Positions 55,646 through 64,000 of a stretch of DNA of 64,000 nt are shown here, piece after piece (the first letter of the stretch is position 1; each line of letters starts with the position of its first letter). Source of the DNA: Nigrospora sphaerica. Lineage: Eukaryota > Ascomycota > Sordariomycetes > Amphisphaeriales > Apiosporaceae. Made by a program: the position numbers and the translations under genes. The DNA is taken from NCBI GenBank assembly GCA_018287875.1, contig JAGVVL010000015.1, positions 310,001 to 374,000 on the forward strand, given 5' to 3'. Below the pieces are notes generated by a model. It did no database searches. It had not been told where the DNA came from and saw only the letters and a list, made by a program, of their open reading frames with translations.

Positions 55646-55753
55646 GTGGCGTTAAATGCGCCCTTCACGGTAAGAATCGAGGCCGTGCCTCTATTTTCGA
55701 GGGAGTGCTCGATCTCATGTGTGAGACAGGCGAGAAGGTCCGCGGCTGCCCGT

Positions 55754-55860
55754 GTCGGTAAGGCATACCGACACGATTAACAACATGACAGAGCTCGCAG
55801 TGACGTACCATAAGCAGGGGAGATACGACGAGGCCGGGATGATCTCGATGAAAGTGTATT
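55754..55860 (+). pseudogene. TPR (kinesin-light-chain-like) repeat scrap
   Basis: The plus strand reads HTDTINNMTELAVTYHKQ then GRYDEAGMI, one TPR unit of the type found in fungal NB-ARC/TPR proteins. A related frame continues about 60 bases further. No nucleotide-binding or effector domain is seen nearby, so this is a fragment. Confidence 0.7.
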
Positions 55861-56556
55861 GGAAGCACTTGCCGTCGTTGACGCAAAAGGTCTTGCAAGC
55901 TTGCGGCGTTTGTGGCTACTCGCGTTCGTGTGCACACCGAGCGCCATTATAACCGTCCATCTCGTGATCGGTAAGACGTCCCTGTTCGTGTATCATATAC
56001 TCAAAACCTTGGCGGTAGAGGAGGGGTGTCTGCGGTGGTATGAGTATTATAAATATCAATCATGCTTATTTTGTTGGGGGCCTCACCTTGTTTTCCCTTC
56101 GACTCTGCTCCCGGCGAAAAGCCTTCACCATTTCTTCAGGATCAGTTTTGTGCATGGTAAGCACGGGTTGGCACCAGTGACTGGTTGATTACTGACTCCC
56201 TGTCCCACTTGCACGACGTGCTCGTTGCTGTCTTTGGTGCAAGCAGCCGGCAGTATCATTCACGACGCGCGGTTTCCAACTTTTCTTCCATGACGCAGAC
56301 ATGATCAGATTAGAGGGCAGCCGAAACCGGGTCATCCGTGTGTTGGATTTTGGAGAACAAAGATTCATGCCGAAAGCACCTAGGGCTTTGGCCAACACTA
56401 TGGCCTGACCACACTGGAAGATGCGGGCGACGAGGCCTAAGCTTGTGTCTGTGGTGACACCGCTAACGCCAAGGGGACCAACGTCTCTCATCGAACTTCG
56501 AATGTATGGTGGTGGACTCATGGTAAATTGGGCGTTCCAAGACGTGAGTCAATCAC

Positions 56557-58205
56557 TCATATTGGGTACCAACGGTGCATGGGTGGCGGTTTTTTCATGT
56601 CTAGAACGTTGTCCCAGTGGGGTCGGAAAACAGCCTCGCCATGCGGCGTTTCCAGCCAGAGGATACTCTTGATGTGGGAGAACACATCATCCCAGACGCC
56701 AAGCTGGAATGTGGCGGCCAAGCATCGCGCACGCTCCACGAACCACTGGTGGTGAGTCGTACCAGCTGACGCAACCAACCCCATGGCGAGAAGCCAGATG
56801 TGAACGGACTTCTGAATCGGTAGCGCGTCCTCCAGTTGAGTGAGGTAGCTCATATACCGTGTGACGATGGCGCTCAGAATGACCGAGTGGGAGTAATACG
56901 TCGGGCCTTGGATGATGAACATATATAACACAATAGCTGACCGTATGCATTCGGACGCGGGCTGCGATGAACAGTTTTGCGTATCCGAGGGGGGGAGGAG
57001 TAGTCGGTGCACGACAAAGCATATGAGGTCGTGAAGTCGAGTCGTGGGTAACGGTACGTCACGAGCGCGCTGAAAGATGTTGCGGAGACGTGTTAGGGCA
57101 TTCGCCACATCGGTGCTGACATCAATGCTGCTGAGTTGATATGTTTCATGGATAGGGCCGCTGGCCCCCAACTGCCACTCGGGGATCAGAGGCAGACCAT
57201 CCCCGCTGCCGTCATCATCTTGAGTCGCGAACTGGGGTCGGCCCATGACCAGCATGGAAACCCTTTGTCGTTCGTGAGCCCCTAAGTTGTCGTACGAAGG
57301 CGGAGTAGTACCTGCACTTACCAGCTGACCATGCGGGCGGTGAGGGGACTCGTCTGCCTCACGCACTGGATGCCGCCTCTTATGCCGACGAGTTTCTTCA
57401 CCCCGTCCACATGCATTTCGCTAACGGCGAGGTTGCCTTTGCCGAACTACAGCGGCATCAGTCGGTTGTTGATAAGGGAAACGAGGCACGTAATAACTTT
57501 CATCGCCATGGTAGGTGACTCACCTCGATAGCTGCCAAAGTGATGACGGAGTTCATTGTGCCATCTTGCACGGCCAAAGAAGAGTTCTCCACCTTGCGCC
57601 GCAGAAGAGCGACGGAGTCGGCCATGAGCAGCTCGGACGTTTGGAAGCCCTTCTGGGCCAGCAATTCCTCGTCAAGACAGGCCGTCTGGAGAGAGACATG
57701 GAACAAGGCTGGGTCGCCCAGGGCCAGAGGCCACCAGGAGACCAGAAACGGATTCGTTGTTGCATTGAGATCGAGTGGGTAGTACTGAAAGGCAATCTTG
57801 TTAAGGACTGGCAATGGGGGTGGCACCGAATGAGCGTAATGTTCAACGATAACAGGCGGTGGCGTGTAAGATCAGGGACAGACACCTACAACTGTGGATG
57901 AGGCGCTCAACACGCTGACGGGGGAGCCTTGTAGGCGGGTACGAGTCGAAAGGGTCGAGGGAGCCAAGGCCGTAATAGTTCGTCAAGGCGCTATGGTCGC
58001 GGCCGTGCTCGTGGCCGTGGGAATCCGTCGGGCCGGGGCGCGGGGCGACGGCGGGCGCCGCCGTGGCGGCGAGCGTCAAAGGCTCGTTGGCGTACGTGCA
58101 CTGGATGTTGCGTTTCATGCAACGCGAACACTTCGGCGTCCCGCGGTTACAGCTGTGCTTGTTCCGGGCGCATGCGGCACAGGCTCTCCTCAGTGTCTGG
58201 CGCAT
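56557..58205 (-). CDS. Zn2Cys6 transcription factor, one junction unresolved
   Basis: The exons are about 58205..57890, 57807..57524, 57446..57322 and 57281..56557. Residues 9-36 form the binuclear cluster C-x2-C-x6-C-x6-C-x2-C-x6-C, followed by a basic region. Exon 2 has the PLDLNATTNPFLVSWWPLAL block of the fungal regulator middle domain. Exon 3 has AVSEMHVDGVKKLVGIRGGI, also typical. The first two introns join in phase. The third (GTAAGT to CTTAG, 57282-57321) is one base out of phase as read, so it may be a 1-bp indel, an unusual acceptor, or a broken gene. Its neighbour across a 572-bp promoter is the ERG5-like P450, which it may regulate. Confidence 0.75.
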
Positions 58206-58777
58206 GTCGGGGAAAAGGGGGACGTTGGTGTGTAGGATGGGATGGAAACACGCGGCGTGAGAGAAGCTGGAGTGCGCAATGGTGCCGAAGCGGTGGAGAC
58301 ATGGCGAGATGGAGGTCGCGATCGTTCCATGAGAAGATGTTGGGGTGGGAATCCGGACGGGCGGTTACGCGGAAGTAAGTGGAGGATCAATGTGTTCCCT
58401 GCTGGGGCTGCCGCCCAAACAGGACTAGTCTCCGAAAAACTGCGGATGCGCCTGCCCAAACCCCTGCTCTTGTCTGCCTTACGAGGGGATCGGAGACTAG
58501 TCCTCTTCAGGAGACGGTGGACTCCCTTCGGATACGTCCGGGGCCAAGCATCCCGACTAGGTTATCAGGCGAGCCGCAACCCTTACGTCTGTACGCCACC
58601 TATGGTATTGCATCGTTCCATTCTGGCCTTTTCATCTCGTCCAGGCTCTTTTCGCCAGCAGTCTACTTGGGTATTGACGACGTCTTATTAAAATGCCATG
58701 GCACGCCTTTCTCCTGGCTCCCTATTCCCCCCTGATTCTCCGCCCTGGTTGCAAGAAACGAGACACAAAACATCAAA
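58206..58777. promoter_or_regulatory. shared divergent promoter, regulator and ERG5-like P450
   Basis: This 572-bp interval separates the Zn2Cys6 regulator start (58205, minus) from the P450 start (58778, plus). Paired CGG/CCG triplets of the type bound by Zn2Cys6 proteins occur, for example cggatgcg and tccgaaaaactgcgga near 58435, but I cannot assign a site. Confidence 0.6.
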
Positions 58778-60514
58778 ATGAGTGTAGGCACCGTCAACGA
58801 CTCCGCCGCTCTGTCTGAAATACCACAAGCCTTGAGCTCCAACGGTTCTGGGACACAAGTCGCTTTCTTAGCTCTTCTCTCCCGCTACTCCATCTGGCAA
58901 TATGTCATGACCTTGGTTCTCGGCGTCTTGGTTTATGACCAAGGTGAGCAAACCTGGAGTTAGCCTAAGCCACCAGCTATCCCTTTCCACTGACACACGA
59001 TTTAAAAGTGGCCTACCTCTGGAGAAAGGGGCCTATCGCCGGACCTACCTTCAAGATTCCAATAGTCGGTCCCATGATCCAGGCGCTTCACCCCAAGTTC
59101 GATTCGTACCTCGCGCAGTGGGCCAGCGGTCCGCTGAGCTGCGTGTCCGTCTTCCACAAGTTCGTGGTGCTCGCTTCCGACCGGGACCTGGCCCACAAGG
59201 TCTTCAAGTCGCCCGCCTATGCCGAGCCGTGCATCGTGCCTGTCGCGAAGGACATTATCGGACACAAGTCGTGGGTATTTCTACAGGGTAAGGCTCACGC
59301 AGAGTACCGACGAGGCCTGACTCCCTTGTTCACCAACAAGGCTATTGCGACCTACCTTCCGGCGCAGGAGAAGGTATTAGGCGAGTACTTTGACCTATTC
59401 GTCGCCGACAGCGCCGCGGCGGGCCGACGACCGCTTCCTTTCATGGCTCGGTTCCGCGAAATCAACTGCGCCTTGTCCTGCCGCACCTTCTTCGGCGACT
59501 ACATCTCCCAGGACGCTATCCAGCGCATCGCCAACGATTTCTACCTAGTTACGGCTGCGCTAGAGCTCGTCAACGTCCCACTATCCATGTACATCCCGGG
59601 GACTAAGGTGTGGCGCGGCAAGCGCATCGCCGACGCCGTGCACGCCGAGTTCGCCAAGTGCGCCGCCGCGTGCAAGGCCGCCATGGCTCAGCCAGGCGCC
59701 ACACCGACCTGTATCGTGGACCAGTGGGTGTTGCACATGATAGCATCTGAGAAATACCGGGAACGCATAGCGGCCGGCGAGATGGACGCCGAGCGGCCAA
59801 CCAACATGATCAGGGAGTTCACTAACGAGGAGATCTCCGAGACGCTTTTCACATTCCTCTTTGCGTCACAAGATGCCTCTAGCAGCGCCACAACATGGAT
59901 CTTCCAACTTTTAGCGCAACGGCCGGATGTCCTCGATAAGGTTCGGGCCGAGAACCTAGCGGCGCGCGGAGGTGACCGACACAAGCCCTTCGACTTACTA
60001 ATGATAGAGGAGGCATTGCCGTACACGCATGCCGTCATTAAGGAGCTGTTACGCTACCGGCCCCCCGTCATCTTCGTGCCTTACCTGGCCACTAAGCCGT
60101 TTCCCGTGACCCCATCTTACACCGTGCCGAAGGGCGCCATGATCATTCCCTCCTGCTACCCTGCTTTGCATGACCCTGAGGTCTATCGCGATCCTGAAAC
60201 CTTCAACCCCGACCGCTGGATCACTGGTGATGCCGAGGCTCAAACCCGCAACTGGCTCGTCTTTGGCGCTGGTCCTCACGATTGCCTCGCTCGCCGCTAC
60301 GTCCCCCTCCAGATGGCCGCCATGATCGGAAAAGCTGCGCTGGAGCTCGATTGGAAGCATCATGCGACTCCAAAGTCGGAAGAGATCAGGGTGTTTGCAA
60401 CCCTGTTTCCAGAGGTCAGTCACACTTGATGCTCGCTATCCAGGTTTCTGCATGGCTGTTTCCGCTGACACGACTCAGGATGAATGTCCCTTGGTTTTCA
60501 CGAAGCGGCCATGA
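58778..60514 (+). CDS. CYP61 family P450, ERG5-like (C-22 sterol desaturase family), divergent
   Basis: The model is join(58778..58943, 59009..60414, 60479..60514), 535 aa. Introns are 65 and 64 bp, all in phase. One N-terminal membrane anchor (about residues 33-53) is followed by the KGPIAGPTFKIPIVGP entry. The I-helix reads FASQDASSSATT (about 340-352), ExxR is Glu401-Arg404, and the heme Cys is 481 in FGAGPHDCLARRYV. The family block WASGPLSCVSVFHKFVV is present and the end reads FPEDECPLVFTKRP after splicing. ERG5 makes the C22 double bond of ergosterol. Canonical fungal copies read FGTGPHYCLGQTYA as I recall, so this copy differs at the Gly after the Cys-Leu (here Ala) and nearby. It may be a second, diverged paralogue rather than the housekeeping gene. 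Confidence 0.88.
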
Positions 60515-61277
60515 GGTACTCTGTTTGACGGCCCGCGGTGTTGGTCTCAAGGTACACGAGGCATCGAAAAAAGATTGGGCACTTATCACACTGAGTAAAC
60601 CCTAACATTGCTGATGTTTCTTGACATTAAATTTGGAGCGAGCCTTCGGCCTTTTCCGCATCCTGCAAAACTCTATTCAACCCTGTGAGGGGAAACTCAA
60701 TTCGGACATCCCAGTCATTAGTCACAGGTGTTTGGCTTCTTCAACCAGAAAATGAAGACATCTATGGCACACAAACTTCTCGAGGGTGGAATCAATCAAA
60801 CCGGGCACCCCGCACTCATTTCTGCGCATGACCACAAACGGCTCATCTGCCGACCCACGTGCTGAGTTTCGAGCCGCAAGCGCTGGGATGATATGCTTGC
60901 AACAAATGACTAAAACGGTTAGATTGGTAGCTGGTGTGGCATCTCTTTTCTTCCTGAGTTCCTATTCCCTCCTTAGACCAGACCAACAAGATTTTGCAGG
61001 ACAATATACTATTAACAGCTTCCATACGGGCAATCCCGTGTGTAGGTAAGTATCTGGCATGCCATCGCACGGCTTTCATTTGAGTGATTGGCGCATTTCC
61101 AGTACCTACGCTTCCCAGCATTCCGCAATGTTACCGAGGACCACCAATAGACCTGGTCAGGACCCCTGTAGACTCTCTAAACAAATGCAGGCAAGCAAAC
61201 AACACTCCGACGCACTCTTATCACCGCCCCTCACTCCTCCCTCCCGCGAGCGCTCACCACTTGGCCACCTTGTGAGT
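60515..61277. other. intergenic between convergent P450 genes; no gene seen
   Basis: This should hold the 3' UTRs of both P450 genes. The frames at 60786-61049 and 61059-61568 have no supporting features, and the latter is largely a shadow of the second P450. Confidence 0.45.
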
Positions 61278-62979
61278 CTACCTACTCTTAATCAGGATTT
61301 CGGCAGTGGGATCGGGAATCCACCAAATCTCCTCCAGCGAGCTGGTCGGTCTCTTTTGCCCGTCCTTGAGCTTGAATTCGTACTTGGTGAGGAGGTATAT
61401 CAAGACTATCTTGAGCTCCATCATGGCGAAATGTCGACCCTGTTTCCGCCATGCTCAGTAAGTACAGGGTCGCGTCCCTTTGCCGAAAGGGGAGGACAAC
61501 TTACGGGACAGGCGTGGATCCCGTGGCCAAAGTCAAACGTCTCCTGGATTCCCGTGGCGCCGAATTGATGCTTCTGCTCCTCGCCGGGCTTCTGGCGCAT
61601 GCGGTAAAACCGAAGACCGTCAAACGTCTCGGGCCCCGGAGAGCTGTACAGCTCGGGGGATTGGTTGATCGAGGTGCTGTCGAAGCCGAACGAGACGCCG
61701 GGCTGTATCGTCTGACCCGAGGACAGCCTGAGTGGCCCGCCCGTGACCATGCGCAGCGGGGCAACTAGGCGTTGGTCAGCATAAGTTGAGGGCCGAAAGA
61801 ACAGGCAATCGTTTTGCTGCGTCCCGGTCGCTTACCTATGGTGTTGGGATTCAGCCTCATGGCCTCCTTCATGAAGCTGTCCATCTTAACGAGCTTGGGC
61901 AGATCGGCCTGCGTGATTTTGTCCATGGGCCCGTCGGAAAAGACATTCTCAATCTCCTCCCTGAGCACGTCCTGGTACTGCGGCCAGGTCGCGAGGTCGA
62001 AGATGGTTTGGGTCAAGGCGTACGTCGAACTGTGGATAGAGGCCCAGGTGATGCTCATCTGATGTCTGGTCAGGCCCTCGACAGTGTTGTGTCTCGGGGC
62101 GATGTATTTCAGCATCCAGGAAGCCAAAGATTCCTCGTCCCCGATCTCGGAAGCGGAGTTGCCCTTCTCCCTGGCCTCTATGTGCTGGATGAAGGTTGGC
62201 TCCAAGAAAGCCTTGGTCTTCGCTCGGTGGGAGAGCACCTTCTTGGTCACGTTCAGATAGGGCGTGACGTAGGGTCGCAACCACGATGGGTAGTGCTGGA
62301 TGGCCCGCATCAGATCGAAAACGCGGACTGCCCACTCGGAGCTCAGGTTGATCCATTCTTCCTGCCTCGACAGTCTTTTGCCAAGGAACACGCGGCCGCT
62401 GATAATCGCCACAGCGCGGTTGATCTGGGGAAAGACGGCGAGAGGAGTCCAATCCGGGCGCTCCCCTACAGCTTGGTCGAATGCGAATGGGGTTTCCTCG
62501 ATCACGTGAGGTATGATTGTTGTATTTCGTCGTACGTCAATCCGCAGCGCTTTGATGGCGGCGGCGGCGTTCGTACCGAGCTTGCTGTAGTGTCCACTGG
62601 CTCTCTTGAACAGCTCGGGGGCAGTTGACACCTTGCTGTCCGGTAGTGCCTTGACCTCGTCAATCATGGCGAGTGGCAAGATGACGAGGGGCGGCGAGGT
62701 GGGTATCGCGAAGCAGGAAGACGGGTGCTATAGTTGTTAAGTCGACGAGCCTTCAAATCTTTTTCAGACACCGAGACGTACCAGCTGGCTACCTTTCCGC
62801 AACGCAGCTTGCAAATCGTTCTTGTCGCCTACAACGTCGAACTCGCCATATTTGCGGGGCCGCAGAAGAAACAAAGACAGGCCGAAGAAGAGAAAGAGGA
62901 CGACAAACTGAGGCTGTAGCTTGAGAAGATGCTCAACCGTCAAAAGCTGGAAGCCCACCTTATCCACCATAACCGACAT
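61278..62979 (-). CDS. cytochrome P450, fungal ent-kaurene-oxidase-like class
   Basis: The model is complement(61278..61439, 61505..61764, 61836..62727, 62782..62979), 503 aa. The three introns are 54, 71 and 65 bp, with GTACGT, GTAAGC and GTAAGT donors, and all phases join. The anchor is VVLFLFFGLSLFLL (about residues 26-39). Key motifs are an I-helix SITWASIHSSTYALTQ (near 285), ExxR as Glu354-Arg357 (KEAMRLNP), and the heme loop FDFGHGIHACPGRHFA with Cys449, split by the last intron at the Pro-Gly bond. A fungal-specific end, SSLEEIWWIPD, follows. This class oxidises hydrophobic terpenoid or polyketide scaffolds in the ER membrane. It faces the ERG5-like gene tail to tail. Confidence 0.9.
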
Positions 62980-63858
62980 CGTGGCAGATTTGCGCGGACA
63001 AGGAGGGGCACTTGGGGAGAAATGTCTTAGTTGCAGACGAGCGCATTCGGGACAGAGCTACCTTGCTTTCCTTTCATATTTGTACTCGGGGGAATGGTTC
63101 AGCCAATGCACAAGGCACCTATTTTCCGGTGATAAGCGCTCAGTTTCGGCTCGAGATGCGGAAATTCGATTGACGGACCCCAAAAAAAGAAAGGAAACGG
63201 GCCCCTTGAAGGATTATATGGCTTATGCATGTCCTCCTGTCTCAGGCTTGTCTACTCTATCGGGTCGATATAGTCTTATTGGCAGTATTTCAGCTTGTTT
63301 CTGACACGATAAGCAGCGGGAGGTTCGGCTGGCCGACACTAATAATAGATACTCTAACCACCTTCTGATTCTAATCTCTCGGGGCTGCAAGGCTGCGGGG
63401 CGCCTTGGACGTGTTCTGACCTATGGCAGCAAGAGACCTAGGTACTGTGTTGGCGCTCCGAATGTCGCTAACTAGTAAGTTAATACTGGCGACACACAGA
63501 AGGAAGCTCAACATCGCCGTGATAGCGTGGGGGTCGTGCATGCATGTGCAAATGCGTTTATCGGGCCGCTAACCGAGCCAAGTGAGTCCAACTTGCCTGC
63601 ATGGGCTCAACGTGCTGCGCCTCAGCTGCAGTACTTTAGCCAAGCGGGCTGCAGCCCAGCTATCTGTGGTCCACCTCCCATGTCCTGCATGCCCTTCTCG
63701 TACTACTGCTTACTGTTCTTCAACCCTTTCAGGTCGGCGACTCAGCCCTTTTATCCTCGTTCCCGACGCCAATGTTTTACATTTAATGACATGTGACAAT
63801 TCGATTTCTGCCTAAATGTCGAGGCTAAGGAACAGAAAATTCTAGGCAAGCGCTAGCC
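62980..63858. promoter_or_regulatory. upstream of the P450; no gene seen
   Basis: The first several hundred bases hold the P450 promoter (minus strand). The frame at 63527-63796 ends in cysteine- and proline-rich sequence without a signal peptide or domain, so I leave it out. Confidence 0.4.
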
Positions 63859-64000
63859 ATGCCGGCGCCGGCACGCCGGAACGCTCTTACAGCCATGGCC
63901 GAAGTCGCAACCAGTAAAAAGGACGGCATGACCATGCCAGTCTTTCCTCCCGGCTACCCGGGATCTCCTCCAGGACATCTAGGGCCCCTACGTGGCACTT
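63859..64000 (+). CDS. possible start of a further gene, cut by the window edge
   Basis: An open frame runs from 63859 (or the in-frame ATG at 63895, MAEVATSKKDG) to the end, with MPVFPPGYPGSPPGHLGPL. A Pro/Gly-rich start with a PPGHLG element occurs at the head of some fungal Sec14/CRAL-TRIO proteins. Only about 35-47 codons are visible, so this is a guess. Confidence 0.3.
   Translation, partial: MPAPARRNALTAMAEVATSKKDGMTMPVFPPGYPGSPPGHLGPLRGT

Larger units (their letters stand above)
55077..56556. other. intergenic with mobile and gene relics
   Basis: Apart from the reverse transcriptase and TPR scraps listed below I see no gene. The minus frame at 56189-56521 has no domain and follows the stop of the regulator, so it is not called. 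Confidence 0.5.

Noticed and set aside
56189..56521. Minus-strand frame of 110 codons downstream of the regulator
   Set aside because: No domain, and it follows the regulator stop at 56557 in another frame without splice signals.
61786..62628. Plus-strand frame of 280 codons
   Set aside because: It is the shadow of the second P450, whose minus-strand exons carry the ExxR and heme motifs.
1..64000. tRNA, rRNA or CRISPR loci
   Set aside because: Scanning by eye for T-loop GGTTCRANNC with a plausible acceptor stem gave nothing convincing. A covariance-model search would be needed to exclude an intron-containing tRNA.

Overview
The window reads as nuclear DNA of a filamentous ascomycete, most likely a sordariomycete (possibly Hypocreales). 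The evidence is GC-rich genes with 54-82 bp introns carrying GTRNGT donors and CTGAC-like branch points, fungal-only families (a Zn2Cys6 regulator, CYP61/ERG5, a fucose-lectin fold), and Fot1/pogo and Tad-like transposons with point mutations of the RIP (repeat-induced point mutation) type. Exon joins were worked out by hand from splice signals and reading phase.

Layout. 1-17 kb is gene-rich and mostly lineage-specific: a small two-helix membrane protein, a 442-aa one-helix protein, a small secreted protein, two related proteins of unknown function in divergent orientation (5978-6874 minus, 8957-10231 plus), an amidohydrolase, a Gln-rich coiled-coil protein and a three-exon MFS transporter. 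18.0-22.9 kb is one complete Tad-like LINE with a perfect 13-bp target-site duplication; both ORFs keep frame and are closed only by TAG and TAA codons. 23-27 kb has a repeat-rich protein with one in-frame stop and a Cys-rich one-pass membrane protein. 28-35 kb is decayed DNA: a multiply broken SF1 (Upf1-like) helicase, solo LTRs and short dispersed repeats. 35-39.3 kb is a housekeeping island: divergent tRNA dimethylallyltransferase (MOD5) and SEC61 alpha.

39.3-47.4 kb holds a 350-aa secreted protein, a small GPI-type Cys-rich protein, and scattered relics of both the secreted protein and the helicase. 47.5-51.8 kb is a nest of transposons: a pogo/Fot1 element containing a second pogo/Fot1 element, which contains a solo LTR; a further solo LTR sits in the outer element's right end. 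52-55 kb has a poorly defined membrane protein and a type II membrane protein with a fucose-lectin-like ectodomain. 55-56 kb holds a RIP-degraded reverse transcriptase scrap and a TPR scrap.

56.5-63 kb is a possible small metabolic cluster: a Zn2Cys6 regulator divergent from a CYP61/ERG5-like P450, then a second P450 of the ent-kaurene-oxidase-like fungal type on the opposite strand. The last 140 bases may open another gene.

The clearest story is contrast. Core genes (SEC61, MOD5) and apparently intact accessory genes sit between islands of dead mobile DNA, and the damage in that DNA is dominated by CpA-to-TpA changes. I saw no tRNA, rRNA, CRISPR or organellar sequence.
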